DNA from: Nocardia sp. NBC_01329
GTDB lineage: Bacteria; Actinomycetota; Actinomycetes; Mycobacteriales; Mycobacteriaceae
Assembly: GCF_035956715.1 (NCBI RefSeq)
Contig: NZ_CP108381.1
Location: 3,348,001-3,412,000 of the forward strand
Direction of reading: 5' to 3'
Length of the DNA stretch: 64,000 bases
In this document: positions 27,164-36,114 of the stretch, one piece after another
How the letters are laid out: each line of letters starts with the position of its first letter
How positions within the stretch are numbered: the stretch's first letter is position 1
Program-made: the position numbers and the translations under genes
The notes under the pieces: model-generated
Told to the model about the DNA's origin: nothing
Database searches by the model: none
Seen by the model: only the letters and a program-made list of their open reading frames with translations

Positions 27164-27682
27164 ATGACCGACCCGACAACCCCCGCCCCTTTCGGCGACA
27201 CCCCGGACACCCGCTGCGTCTTCTACCGCCGAGTCTGCGATCTCCCCGCCCGCCTGGACCCACCCGAACTCGGCCGCATCACCGTCCGCGCCGACCACAT
27301 CGCCGCCCTCGTCATGCCGTCGGCCCTCGCCCACGCCGTCCACACCGACCTCCGGCACTGCCACCGCCACGACGCCATCCCCGACCTCGCCCCTGTCCTC
27401 GCGCACCCCCGCTCCGGCCGCTGGACCTTCCTCATCCGCCCCGACCTCCCCGACGACACCGCCCTGTTCACCGAACTCTTCCGCCTCCACATCACCCTCA
27501 CCCACCCCGGCACCACCCTCACCCTCCCCTCACCCACCGACCGCGGCGCACACTTCCGCCGCTGGATCCATCTCCCCCACAACCCCTTCCGCCCCTCCGG
27601 CCATATCGTCCTCGACTCCCTCCGCGCCTGCACCGCCCGCACCGGCTGGCTGCGCACCCCCACCCCCGGACCCCGCCCATGA
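27164..27682 (+). CDS. Hypothetical protein of XRE/DUF397-linked cluster
   Basis: 172 residues starting MTDPTTPAPFGDTPDTRCVF. It carries a pattern RVCDLPARLDPPELGRITVR, ADHIAALVMPSALAHAVHTD and RSGRWTFLIRPDLPD that looks like a compact globular actinobacterial protein of unknown role. Its TGA overlaps the next gene's ATG, so the two are coupled. Codon use is extremely C-biased. No catalytic motif can be assigned. Confidence 0.7.
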   Translation: MTDPTTPAPFGDTPDTRCVFYRRVCDLPARLDPPELGRITVRADHIAALVMPSALAHAVHTDLRHCHRHDAIPDLAPVLAHPRSGRWTFLIRPDLPDDTALFTELFRLHITLTHPGTTLTLPSPTDRGAHFRRWIHLPHNPFRPSGHIVLDSLRACTARTGWLRTPTPGPRP

Positions 27683-27885
27683 CCTCACCTCGCCCCCATG
27701 AACCCGACCTCCACCTCAGCATCCACCTGCACGACCTGCGCCTCGACTACGCCGCTTGCCACACCGCCCACCACTTCCTCCACGAATGGCGCTCCCACCA
27801 TCACTCCGACGCCGCCACCATCGTCCCTGGCCGCCCCACCGGCCTCCCCCGCCTCCCCAATGAACGCCTCTACCTCCACCACTGA
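27679..27885 (+). CDS. Small hypothetical protein
   Basis: 68 residues from an ATG overlapping the previous stop (ATGA at 27679-27682): MTSPRPHEPDLHLSIHLHDL, then RLDYAACHTAHHFLHEWRSH. It is histidine-rich. Support comes from the coupled start and the shared C-rich codon use. The function is unknown. It is the last gene of the small plus-strand operon, and the STAND gene begins 178 bp later with its own ribosome binding site. Confidence 0.55.
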   Translation: MTSPRPHEPDLHLSIHLHDLRLDYAACHTAHHFLHEWRSHHHSDAATIVPGRPTGLPRLPNERLYLHH

Positions 27886-28062
27886 ACTCACAGCCACCTG
27901 CGTGTCCCAGAATTGTCATGACGGGCCCGTGCGAAATGCCAGCCGGCCGGCTCAACGTCTCCACCGCCCTGGTCGGCACTGAACACGCTCACTCCCAATA
28001 CTTTTCGACCCTCCCACGGTAGAGTTACCCCGACTCCGGCGCGGTGGGGAGGAACGTGGGAT

Positions 28063-31000
28063 ATGGGGCAGCCACGGCTCGCAGGTAGCCTGCAGGTGCT
28101 CTTGGTGCTGGCGACGGCGTTACTCGGGATCGCGACCAACTACGCCACGAACCAGCCGTCGCCCCCGTTCGCACTGCGTCTCGTCCAGCAATACGCCGGA
28201 CCCGCGATGATCGTCCTGCTGCTGGTACTCATCGCTGCCACCGTGCTGACCGTACGAACGCAACACCCGCGCCGCCTTTCCCGCCGGTGGGATCCCTCCC
28301 GCGCTCCCTATCCGGGCCTCGACTCCTACACCGCCGAGGAAGCGGCAGTGTTCTTCGGACGGGAAGAAGAGACCGAGGAACTGGTGGCCCGGATGCACGG
28401 CACGGGCCGGGACCGGTTCGTGGTCGTCGTGGGCGCATCCGGCAGCGGAAAATCATCACTGGTGCAGGCAGGGGTGGTGCCGCGGTTGGCCGAACGCCGC
28501 TGGACGGTGCTACCCGCTGTGACGCCGAGTAGCGACCCGGTCGCGGCCTTGTCCCGCGCCGCGGGTGGTGATGCCGCCCAATTGCGCCATGACAGCGAGG
28601 CATTCGCAGGCATGGTCGCCCGTGTCCGGCAGAACGCCGGGCACCCGAGGTCGAAGACACTGCTGGTGGTGGACCAGGGTGAGGAGTTGTTCACGCTGGC
28701 CGGCGAGCAGGAACGCGCACGATTTCTGCGCTGCGTCGATACCGCCGTGCGCGACGACCACCGGCTGTGGGTGATCCTGACGGTGCGCGTCGAGCATCTC
28801 GGCGATTTCCTCGATACCCCGTACGCCGGGCTGTTCCGGCGCCCACTCGCGTTGGGTGCGCTAACCGACGTGGAGCTGCGGTCCGCCATCACCGGGCCCG
28901 CGGAGCTGGTGGGTCTCGAATTCGCGCCCGGACTGGTCGACCGGATCCTCTCCGACGCCGCCACCGCCGATGCGCTCCCGCTACTCGCATATCTGCTCCA
29001 GGAGCTGTATCTCGCCGCCGGGCCGTCCCGTCGCGCGACATTCGAGCACTATCAGCGCCTCGGGGGTGTGGCCGGTTCGCTGTCGCGTCAGGCCGCCGAG
29101 GCCGTCGACAGACTCGGAGGACCGGACGCGGCGCCGCGGATCCTCCGGACGCTGCTGGAGTTCGTCACCATCGATGGTGAGCAGGCGTACCGGCGCCGCG
29201 TACCGCTCCCTGCGGCGGGGTCCGAGGAGCGCGAGATCATCGACGCTTTCGTCGATGCGCGTCTGCTGGTCACCGGAACTCTCGACGGCCGGCCGATCGC
29301 GCAGGCGGCGCACGAAGCGTTGTTCCGCCAGTGGGTACCGCTGCGCCAAGAAGTGGAAGCCCGCGCCGAACAACTCCGCCGCCGAGCCGAATTGGAACGG
29401 TGGGCCGGTGATTGGGAACAAGCCGGACGCAACCCCGACTACCTGCTCACCGGTGACCGGTTGGAATCGGCTCAGCAGTGGATCCGCGACCATCCGGCAC
29501 TGGCCGGGGCAGCCGTCACGGCCTTCGTCGAAGAATCCGCCCGCCGGGACGCCGCATTCCTGCGGAGAGTGTCGGAGGGGATCAGCGAATACGTGCTGAC
29601 CCACGTCGAGGACTACCCCGATCTGTCGGTGCTGCTGTGCCTTGCCGCGCTGGCCGAATGCCCGCCGACACCGGTCGCCACTCGGGCGCTGATGGCTGTG
29701 CTGGCACATCACCGGCTTCTCGGTGTGCTCGACCAGCACACCGACGCCGTGCGCAATGTCGCCTGGTCGCCGGACGGCCGGTTCATCGCGACAGCATCGC
29801 GTGACAGCACCGCACGCCTGTGGTCGGCCGACTCACGACAGTGCATCCGAACCCTCGACGGGCATCGCGGCATGGTCGAAATGGTCGCCTGGTCACCCGA
29901 TGCGGCACGCGTGGTCACGGTCTCCCGCGACCGGACCGCCCGGATATGGGACACCACAACGGGCGAAGTCCTGGCCGAACTCGCGGCCGGCGACGACATA
30001 TCCCGGGCCGTGGCCTGGTCTCCCGACGGCACAGTGATCGCCACCGGATCCCGGGACCGTGTGATCCGGCTCTGGAACACCGAGTTCTATACCCTGCACG
30101 CCGAACTCACCGGGCACACCGACAACATACTCGGGCTGGCCTTCAGTCCCGACGGCACGCGACTGGCCAGCGGCTGCCACGACCGCACAGTCCGCATCTG
30201 GGACCTGGCGGACCACACCGCCGTCGTACTCGAAGGACATGAGGACTTCGTCGAAGGCGTCGCCTGGTCCCCCGACGGCACACGACTCGCCTCGGCAAGT
30301 GGGGATGCAACCGTGCGAATCTGGGACGCGGTCACCGGAGCCCAGTCGATGCTGCTGCGGTGTCACCAGGACAGAGCGTGGAACTGCGCGTGGTCACCGG
30401 ACGGTTCGATGCTGGCCACCTGCGGCGCCGACGGGACTGCTCGTGTCTGGAACCCGCTGAACGCCGAGGAGAAGTTCGTCCTGCGCGGACATACCGGTGA
30501 TGTGTGGGCGATCCGCTGGGCTCCGGACGGATCCGCCCTGGTGACCGGTGGAGCCGACGGGACCGCACGTGTGTGGGCGTTCTCCCCGCGAGGAGCCGAG
30601 AGCCGCCAGGTAACCGGGCACCGCGGGCCTGTGTATCGCGCCGTGCCCAAGGGTGATTCGGTCGTCACCGTCGGTGCCGACGCGACGATCCGCGAATCGG
30701 ATCCGGCGGCGGAACAACCGTCACGGGAGGTCGCCCATCACCTCGAGCCGGTGCTCGATATTTCGGCGACACCGGAATACGCGACCACCTGCGCCAAGGA
30801 TTCGACAGTCGCCCTCTGGCGTGCCGACACCGAATGGACACGCCTGGCCACCATCGACACCGAGATGATCTGCGAAGCCGCTCAACTGTCCCCCGACGGC
30901 CGATACATCGCCTACGCGGGACACGACCGTTGCCTCTACATCGCCTTCTCGACGCCCTCGCCCGCATCGGTCCGGGTGAACCACCACACCGACTGGATCA

Positions 31001-31572
31001 CCGCACTTGCATGGTCGCCTACCAGCCAGTACCTGGCGACGGTCTCGGACGACCGCACCGGCGCCGTGTGGCGGGTGACGTCAACCCCCGAAGGCCCGCA
31101 TGCCGAACTCGTGACAACCCTCGTCGGGCATGGCAACTGGCTCGATTCCGTCGCCTGGTCGCCCGACGAGTCGCACCTGGTCACCGGCAGTGCCGATCAC
31201 ACCGCTCGGCTGTGGAGCAGGGCGACAGGAGAATCGACCGCGGTCCTACGCGGACACACCGCAAGGGTCAAAGGTGTCGCGTGGTCGCCCGACGGCACCC
31301 GGATCGCGACGGGTTCCTACGACCGCACTGTCCGCCTCTGGGACGCCCGGACACACCACGAGATCGGAGTCATCGGCTTCCACCGGGACCGGATCACCGA
31401 TGTCGAGTGGATGTCCTCCGCAGACCACGTGATCACCGCATCCTTCGACAGCACGGCGCGCATCTGGCCGGTCGACGTAGACCTGGAGGAACTCCGGGTC
31501 CGAGCCAGGGCGCGAGCATATCGACCATTGACGCCGGAAGAACGTTCGGCGCATCTGCTTCCAGCTCACTGA
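28063..31572 (+). CDS. Membrane-anchored STAND ATPase with WD40 repeats
   Basis: The ATG at 28063 follows GGGGAGGAAC. The 1169-residue protein has two N-terminal membrane segments (about residues 8-27 and 44-66), then an nSTAND1-type NTPase domain: YPGLDSYTAEEAAVFFGREE, Walker A GASGSGKSSL (about 122-131) and Walker B LLVVDQGEEL (about 200). A helical part (about 270-540) leads to roughly 14 WD40 blades from about 555 to 1150, most with the xAWSPDGxxxAT..DRTxRxW pattern. STAND proteins use the C-terminal repeats as sensors and the N-terminus as effector, so a membrane effector is plausible. It lies inside the BREX-2 locus, which suggests defence, but WD40-STAND proteins have other roles in actinobacteria. 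It ends tail to tail with the NIPSNAP gene, overlapping by 7 nt. Confidence 0.85.
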   Translation: MGQPRLAGSLQVLLVLATALLGIATNYATNQPSPPFALRLVQQYAGPAMIVLLLVLIAATVLTVRTQHPRRLSRRWDPSRAPYPGLDSYTAEEAAVFFGREEETEELVARMHGTGRDRFVVVVGASGSGKSSLVQAGVVPRLAERRWTVLPAVTPSSDPVAALSRAAGGDAAQLRHDSEAFAGMVARVRQNAGHPRSKTLLVVDQGEELFTLAGEQERARFLRCVDTAVRDDHRLWVILTVRVEHLGDFLDTPYAGLFRRPLALGALTDVELRSAITGPAELVGLEFAPGLVDRILSDAATADALPLLAYLLQELYLAAGPSRRATFEHYQRLGGVAGSLSRQAAEAVDRLGGPDAAPRILRTLLEFVTIDGEQAYRRRVPLPAAGSEEREIIDAFVDARLLVTGTLDGRPIAQAAHEALFRQWVPLRQEVEARAEQLRRRAELERWAGDWEQAGRNPDYLLTGDRLESAQQWIRDHPALAGAAVTAFVEESARRDAAFLRRVSEGISEYVLTHVEDYPDLSVLLCLAALAECPPTPVATRALMAVLAHHRLLGVLDQHTDAVRNVAWSPDGRFIATASRDSTARLWSADSRQCIRTLDGHRGMVEMVAWSPDAARVVTVSRDRTARIWDTTTGEVLAELAAGDDISRAVAWSPDGTVIATGSRDRVIRLWNTEFYTLHAELTGHTDNILGLAFSPDGTRLASGCHDRTVRIWDLADHTAVVLEGHEDFVEGVAWSPDGTRLASASGDATVRIWDAVTGAQSMLLRCHQDRAWNCAWSPDGSMLATCGADGTARVWNPLNAEEKFVLRGHTGDVWAIRWAPDGSALVTGGADGTARVWAFSPRGAESRQVTGHRGPVYRAVPKGDSVVTVGADATIRESDPAAEQPSREVAHHLEPVLDISATPEYATTCAKDSTVALWRADTEWTRLATIDTEMICEAAQLSPDGRYIAYAGHDRCLYIAFSTPSPASVRVNHHTDWITALAWSPTSQYLATVSDDRTGAVWRVTSTPEGPHAELVTTLVGHGNWLDSVAWSPDESHLVTGSADHTARLWSRATGESTAVLRGHTARVKGVAWSPDGTRIATGSYDRTVRLWDARTHHEIGVIGFHRDRITDVEWMSSADHVITASFDSTARIWPVDVDLEELRVRARARAYRPLTPEERSAHLLPAH

Positions 31573-31865
31573 ACCGGATCGACGACCCTCACCTCACGGC
31601 CGACGAGGTACTGCGCCGGATCGAGCCCGAGCGCTTCCCGTTTCGGCGAGGCCCAGTAGCGTTCGTTCACTTCCTCGAACGTGTCCTCGCCCTCGTAGGA
31701 GATCAGCCAGATGAACTGGCTGCGTTCGTGGTCGAGCCAAGCTCCCCCGATCTCGAAACCGAGTTCGAGCCGTAGCGGCACCACCAGATCCCGCCACTTG
31801 CGGACCCACTCGTCGAGAAGCCCATCCCGGATCGTGTAGGTCCGCAGTTGCGTCGTACGAGGCAT
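31566..31865 (-). CDS. NIPSNAP family protein
   Basis: The ATG at 31863-31865 gives 99 residues: MPRTTQLRTYTIRDGLLDEW, WRDLVVPLRLELGFEIGGAW, FIWLISYEGEDTFEEVNERY. This matches the NIPSNAP ferredoxin-like fold (small dimeric alpha-beta barrel), usually of unknown biochemical role. The frame is open upstream to 32183 but that part overlaps a repeat element and has no family match. It is convergent with the STAND gene, the last codons overlapping. Confidence 0.8.
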   Translation of the reverse strand: MPRTTQLRTYTIRDGLLDEWVRKWRDLVVPLRLELGFEIGGAWLDHERSQFIWLISYEGEDTFEEVNERYWASPKREALGLDPAQYLVGREVRVVDPVQ

Positions 31866-32055
31866 ATCCGTCCCTTCGCCACCATCGCAGTTCGTTACGA
31901 CCACACGCGGTCGCTCGTCCTGTACCAGGCTGAGATGAGCCACCTTACGTGACCGCTGCTTGTGGGACTGGGCTACATCAAGCAACCCCGGCAGCCGACA
32001 TCGCGCACTCCTTCTCCCGGCTGATCGCCGGGACACAAGCCACCGGTCGCCTTCC

Positions 32056-32161
32056 GATTCGTTTCCGCTGGCTTTCCGATTAGATTCGCTTTTGATTCGC
32101 TTTCGCACGTATAGTTGCCTCGCAATAAGGAAAGCCCCGGCCACTGGGAGTGGCCGGGGCT
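32056..32161 (-). repeat. Intergenic repeat unit, copy A
   Basis: Read on the minus strand, this stretch contains GTGGCCGGGGC, ATACGTGCGAAAGCGAATC, AAAAGCGAATCTAATCGG and CGGAAACGAATCGGAAG. The second copy at 33115-33206 has the same order of blocks. The tandem GCGAATC units suggest a regulatory region placed after a gene's terminator and before the next start. Nothing like it is seen elsewhere in the window. Confidence 0.55.
32133..32161. terminator. Perfect 13-bp hairpin downstream of the small membrane protein gene
   Basis: AGCCCCGGCCACT (32133-32145) and AGTGGCCGGGGCT (32149-32161) pair perfectly around a GGG loop, 29 bp beyond the stop of the gene at 32191-32427. It is a strong terminator candidate. 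Confidence 0.75.
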
Positions 32162-32190
32162 GTATCTGACCTTGGTCTGGCAAAAGAACG

Positions 32191-32427
32191 CTAGGTCAGA
32201 ACCGCCTGGCAACCGTCGACTCGGAGACCCGGGTCGACGGGCTGCTGGTCGTTATGGCATGGAGCCAGCACGACCATCAGCGGTACCAGCAGATTCCCGA
32301 GTACGGACACCCCCGTGGTCACCGCAACCGTAACGGCTGCCGATGCCGCGGCAGTGATAACCGCTGTCACGAGATCCCGCCTTACCCGTCCACCGTCTTC
32401 GCGGTCGCCGGGCTTCTTCTCGCTCAT
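32191..32427 (-). CDS. Small single-span membrane protein
   Basis: 78 residues from an ATG preceded by AAAGGA at a good distance. The charged N-terminus MSEKKPGDREDGGRVRRD is followed by one hydrophobic span (LVTAVITAAASAAVTVAVTT through LLVPLMVVLAP) and a short polar tail. I do not recognise a family. It is the last gene of the minus-strand array that starts with the ESX-type pair at 36422, although gaps to the neighbours make a separate promoter possible. Confidence 0.55.
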   Translation of the reverse strand: MSEKKPGDREDGGRVRRDLVTAVITAAASAAVTVAVTTGVSVLGNLLVPLMVVLAPCHNDQQPVDPGLRVDGCQAVLT

Positions 32428-32655
32428 ACCTGTCCTTTCCGATCTGTCCAGTGCACTCCGGTAGTGCGTCGTTTGGCTACAGATCGGAGGAGGACTCGGC
32501 GCTGAGCTTCCACAGCCTACGCAATTATCCTCGAATCACCCAACCCAGGAATCGGATTCGTGGTACGCCGGTCCAGATATGGCGCGAGAAAGTCGGCTCA
32601 CCGGCCCGCCACCGACCGGCCGTGCCGATCCGGCAGCATCCCGCGGGGCGATCGG

Positions 32656-33060
32656 TCATCGTCGACGACGTGAAATCAAATAGGGGATTCCGGCCGCAAC
32701 CGCGCAGACCGCGACGACGGGGACGGTAACCAACAGGACCGCGAGAATCGGATATACCGAGTACGGCACTGCAACCGCCGATATTGCCACAACCAGCGCC
32801 ACTCCGATCTGCCGAACGACACCACGGGGCACGGACAGGATTGCACCGAAAACCATCCCCGCCAGGGCCGGCAAGGGCCACCCTGGGCTGTCGGAACCGC
32901 CCACCACAGATACCACAACGAACAGCACGGGGAACATCACGACTACGGTCACGAAGCCGACCGGACCGAACCAACCAGGTGTAGGATGCTCATCCCTTCC
33001 AGCATCCCTAAATGAACAAACCAGTTCGTGCCCCGAAACTCCGACGAGGAGCACCTGCAC
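32656..33060 (-). CDS. Small polytopic membrane protein, paralogue of two downstream-array members
   Basis: About 134 residues if the GTG at 33060 is used. The start is uncertain because the frame is open to 33207 through a repeat unit. Two or three hydrophobic segments are visible (GFVTVVVMFPVLFVVVSVVG, then VRQIGVALVVAISAVAVPYS and YPILAVLLVTVPVVAVCAVA), ending ISRRRR. The block RQIGVALVVAI...YPILAVLL recurs as RQTGIGLL...YPIMAVLL at about 33720-33830 and as RQVGVGLIVAI at 34100-34200, so these are related proteins. The function is unknown. An immunity role for the ESX-type protein upstream is only a guess. Confidence 0.5.
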   Translation of the reverse strand: MQVLLVGVSGHELVCSFRDAGRDEHPTPGWFGPVGFVTVVVMFPVLFVVVSVVGGSDSPGWPLPALAGMVFGAILSVPRGVVRQIGVALVVAISAVAVPYSVYPILAVLLVTVPVVAVCAVAAGIPYLISRRRR

Positions 33061-33114
33061 AGCCGCACCGACGCCACGCTTGACCGCGCCGTCCCGCGTC
33101 GAAGCGGCAGAGAC

Positions 33115-33206
33115 CCTCCGATCAGTTTCCGAATACTTTCCCGAATAATTCGCTTCGGATTCGCTTTCACCCGTATGATCAGCCGCGCAGAAGAAGGCCC
33201 CGACCA
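33115..33206 (-). repeat. Intergenic repeat unit, copy B
   Basis: On the minus strand: GTGGTCGGGGCCTTC, ATACGGGTGAAAGCGAATC, CGAAGCGAATTATTCGGG and CGGAAACTGATCGGAGGG. Blocks and order match copy A (32056-32161), with the tandem GCGAAT motif best conserved. It lies upstream of the membrane protein gene at 32656. Confidence 0.55.
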
Positions 33207-33331
33207 CTTGTGGTGACCGTGATACACGAATTTCCCAAGCAGAACCGTGGATTCACCACGCAGTAGCCGGTCGGCGACGAGTCCGGGATTGCGCCGGGCC
33301 TTCTCCGGTGAGAGCATCCCGCTGAAGGACG

Positions 33332-33598
33332 TCAGCCCCGGCCCTCCCCGGACAAAGGTGCTATATCCGAATCGCTCAATGTCAGGATCCCGAGCGTGCT
33401 TCCGTCCTCGGCAACGAATTCGACCTCGTAATAGACCTCCAGCGGAGCAGTTCCGTAGACGGCGACTACCGCGCCAACAGCACCTGCGAGGATCTCGTGT
33501 CCCCCGACTTCCGGCCAGAACGACCCACTGTCCGGGGACAACGCACGCAGCAACTCCACCACCGCGCCCTCGTTGTACACGATGCTGCTCCATCTCAT
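33332..33598 (-). CDS. DUF4926 domain protein
   Basis: 88 residues from the ATG at 33596-33598 (MRWSSIVYNEGAVVELLRAL). The C-terminal half fits DUF4926: a glycine before VVAVYG, then YYEVEFVAEDGSTLGILTLS and DSDIAPL. DUF4926 proteins are small beta-rich domains often found next to toxins or in polymorphic-toxin loci, where an immunity function is suspected but not generally proven. Here it lies among small membrane-protein genes downstream of an ESX-type secreted protein. Confidence 0.65.
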   Translation of the reverse strand: MRWSSIVYNEGAVVELLRALSPDSGSFWPEVGGHEILAGAVGAVVAVYGTAPLEVYYEVEFVAEDGSTLGILTLSDSDIAPLSGEGRG

Positions 33599-33667
33599 CT
33601 CAGCGTTGACGTTTCTCTGTGCTGCACTTGTGCGCCCGGACGGTGCGAGAGACCGCACCAGCAGCCG

Positions 33668-34064
33668 TCAGCGCTTATCCTCCCGCCTCCGTCGCCACAG
33701 CGGATAGGGCGCGCCTCCCGCGACAGCACACAACAGAGCAAAGGGAGCTACGAACAGCAGGACGGCCATGATCGGATAGATCCACAGCTGGATGGGCACC
33801 GCCAAGCCCGCCTCCAGGAGTCCGATACCGGTCTGTCGAGCAGTTCTGCCGATCGCGACCATCGCCAGCGATAGTGCCCCGAGTCCCGGCCACAGCAGTC
33901 CTGGAACAAGGGACTCGTCGGTCTTCAGCAGCCAGGAGGAATTCGACCCCATCGGGCGCGCCCACAGACGAGAGCAGCGCGCCCAGCGCGAACGCGAACG
34001 AATAATCGAGCGTGAATACCGGCGGGAACGCGGGAACGACAGTGTCGCTGCGGCCCAGTACCAT
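33668..34064 (-). pseudogene. Membrane protein paralogue split by an apparent frameshift
   Basis: The first frame starts at 34064 (MVLGRSDTVVPAFPPVFTLD, YSFAFALGALLSSVGAPDGV), and then the related protein continues in a different frame as ESLVPGLLWPGLGALSLAMV, RQTGIGLLEAGLAVPIQLWI and YPIMAVLLFVAPFALLCAVA. Comparison with the protein at 32656 indicates that both parts belong to one gene and that the frame changes near 33905-33950. Alternatively a shorter 95-residue protein starts at an internal ATG (MGSNSSWLLKTDESLVPGLL) near 33952. The function is unknown. Confidence 0.4.
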
Positions 34065-34095
34065 TCGGCAGTTTCGCGGTTCGACCGCTGATCAG

Positions 34096-34392
34096 CTATG
34101 ACGCCCAAGTAACGACCATCATGAGCGAATACAGAACCGCTGTCGTGGCAATAGCTACGATCAAACCGACCCCAACCTGCCTGGGCCTTCCCCGAAACAG
34201 GCACAGCGCCGCTGCGAGAATAATTTCGATACCGTACATTCCGGCAAAAAATACAGCCAGGATCGGGAGAACAGTGATCGGCACGATGTTGATGAACATG
34301 AACAGCAGTGCCGTAATCCAGGTAGCTTTTCCGAAAGTGGATTGTGAGCGTTCCGGAAGAGCTCGTTGCTCGTGTGAGATCACCTCATCCAC
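34096..34392 (-). CDS. Small membrane protein, third paralogue
   Basis: 98 residues from a GTG at 34390-34392 that overlaps the previous gene by 8 nt. Segments ITALLFMFINIVPITVLPIL, AVFFAGMYGIEIILAAALCL and RQVGVGLIVAIATTAVLYSL are membrane spans. The last resembles the RQIGVALVVAI block of the protein at 32656. It belongs to the array behind the ESX-type gene. The function is unknown. Confidence 0.6.
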   Translation of the reverse strand: MDEVISHEQRALPERSQSTFGKATWITALLFMFINIVPITVLPILAVFFAGMYGIEIILAAALCLFRGRPRQVGVGLIVAIATTAVLYSLMMVVTWAS

Positions 34393-34687
34393 CTGCTGCC
34401 CACGAAAGTACCGAGATCGTTACAGCTGAGATCGCCCACAGTGCAGCAGTACCTGCTGTCGCGCAATCCAGGCCGCGGTTCGACCCCCACCGCCACCGGA
34501 CTATTCCCGCAACAGTCAGGCTTATAGCTGCAACGATGAAATAGGCGGTTGTCGGAATTGCCCCGTAATCCCGCTCTCGAATACCGCGCAGGCTCAGCAG
34601 CAGAACAACTTGCACAATAAATAGAATACCTGTGGCCAACGTCGCCGTACGCCAGAGATCACCGCCGTGATCTATTGGTCCCCTCAC
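34385..34687 (-). CDS. Small membrane protein coupled to the ESX-type gene
   Basis: 100 residues. The GTG start (34685-34687) overlaps the stop of the 476-residue gene as GTGA, so it is translationally coupled to it. The hydrophobic segments are LATGILFIVQVVLLLSLRGI, YFIVAAISLTVAGIVRW and AGTAALWAISAVTISVLSWA. The family is not recognised. Its tight coupling to the secreted-type protein makes it the first candidate for a partner or immunity protein. Confidence 0.6.
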   Translation of the reverse strand: MRGPIDHGGDLWRTATLATGILFIVQVVLLLSLRGIRERDYGAIPTTAYFIVAAISLTVAGIVRWRWGSNRGLDCATAGTAALWAISAVTISVLSWAAGG

Positions 34688-36114
34688 GCTACCCCCGGAG
34701 GCAAGGACACAGGGGGGACGGTCGGGGCCGACTCCACCGGGCCGAAGGAAACAGAAGGCATTTCACCACCCGGTGCAGGAACATCGTATTCAAGATTCCA
34801 GCCATCCGGTTCGTTGAAATCACTGAATGCTTCACCGCCGCGCGGACCGACCTCATGATGGAACGGCAAGTTCATTGCCGGTCCCAGAGAATTTCCTACC
34901 ACCGCAGGGTCGGTGACGACCGTCCGGGAGTCACCGTTGGGAAAGTCCTGATAGGCTTCCAGTGATGGGTAATCGGTCCGAGTGCCATTGACTTCGACAC
35001 CGTTATTTGTCGGGGTGAAAACGAGATCACCGTTCACGGTCACCGAATTGTCACCGAGATCTCCGGAGCCCGGTGGGGCAAAGGGATTGGACGCTGAGTA
35101 CTTGACTCTCACCGAGCCGTCCTCGTTCTGCCACACCTGCCCCTCCGGGGTGGCCACCTTCACGTCCCCGTAGCCGCCGTCATCATCCTGAGCGACTGTG
35201 GGGTTCTGGCGCATGACTACGATCCCGTTCTCGTAGTCGATGTACGTGGCAACCCTGGTGTGCTCCGGATCGAAGTCGGGGTCGGTGGACCGATCGTCAC
35301 CGAAATCCCGAGCAAACGGGTTTGTGGATTCGCCCCCATGGAAAGGGTTGCTCACGTCCCGCTGTTCGATGTATTGGCCGACTCTGACGACACCTTGCCC
35401 AGGGACCGGATTTATCCGTACCACCTGGATCTCAGGGCCCACCCCTTGATACTTCGGGCCATAGCTGTTCGGGTTCAGGACTTCGGCTGTTGCCCAGTCC
35501 GTAGGGCTCGTGGGCGGTCTGCCGAACATCTGCTGAAATGCCGCAGCGGAGGTGCGAACCCGCTCCGGGTCGGCGCGACTATTATCCGTCTTCGCGTCTT
35601 GGATTGCCGTGTTCGATGCGGCGAGAGTTGATTCCGGTGCCAGTTGACAGAGAAGATCGTTGGCCGCCGAGATCTCCTTACCCCATTTCTGATCGGCTGA
35701 GTTCAGCGAGTCGACCAGCCCTGCCAGTCGAGACAGTTGAATTCCCGCTTCCGAGTCCTGATCTTCGATACCGGATATGGTCCAGTCGTCGGCCACGGTT
35801 ACCGGTGGGTGAGCGTAGTTGTTGAGGATCGACTTTATCTCCGATACCGGGTATTCTATATCGCGAACCGCACCCGCGCAGGCCGATCCCAGGTCGTCGT
35901 AGGCAGTTGCGATTGACCGTATCTGCGCCTGATCCCTATCGGCTCGATCGCCGGCCGCCGTTGCTGCGTCACCATCCCACCGCAGATCATTATGAATGGC
36001 ATTGTACATCGAGTCCGATGTCTTCAAAATCGCATCAGCGATACTTTCGGCACGGCCGGCGATGCCCGCAAGACCTGACAGATCGAGTGCGCGCACTTCG
36101 CTGGGGGTTGGCAT
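34684..36114 (-). CDS. ESX-type (WXG100-like) large secreted protein
   Basis: 476 residues starting MPTPSEVRALDLSGLAGIAG. The N-terminal 190 residues are helical with the pattern of WXG100-like ESX substrates (SDSMYNAIHNDLRWDGDAAT, AATAAGDRADRDQAQIRSIA, YDDLGSACAGAVRDIEYPVS). The C-terminal part (about 220-460) is a beta-rich conserved domain of mycobacterial and nocardial hypothetical proteins (TRVATYIDYENGIVVMRQNP, NPFAPPGSGDLG, GDLVFTPTNNGVEVNGTRTD, GPAMNLPFHHEVGPRGGEAF) followed by a proline-rich tail. No toxin motif is recognised. Its start overlaps the stop of the small partner gene (TAATG). Type VII export is likely, but no ESX machinery is encoded here. Confidence 0.7.
   Translation of the reverse strand: MPTPSEVRALDLSGLAGIAGRAESIADAILKTSDSMYNAIHNDLRWDGDAATAAGDRADRDQAQIRSIATAYDDLGSACAGAVRDIEYPVSEIKSILNNYAHPPVTVADDWTISGIEDQDSEAGIQLSRLAGLVDSLNSADQKWGKEISAANDLLCQLAPESTLAASNTAIQDAKTDNSRADPERVRTSAAAFQQMFGRPPTSPTDWATAEVLNPNSYGPKYQGVGPEIQVVRINPVPGQGVVRVGQYIEQRDVSNPFHGGESTNPFARDFGDDRSTDPDFDPEHTRVATYIDYENGIVVMRQNPTVAQDDDGGYGDVKVATPEGQVWQNEDGSVRVKYSASNPFAPPGSGDLGDNSVTVNGDLVFTPTNNGVEVNGTRTDYPSLEAYQDFPNGDSRTVVTDPAVVGNSLGPAMNLPFHHEVGPRGGEAFSDFNEPDGWNLEYDVPAPGGEMPSVSFGPVESAPTVPPVSLPPGVA

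Noticed and set aside
33220..33317. Small Phd-like antitoxin reading SPEKARRNPGLVADRLLRGE
   Set aside because: The resemblance covers only about 20 residues, the frame runs on through a repeat element, and no toxin partner is adjacent.
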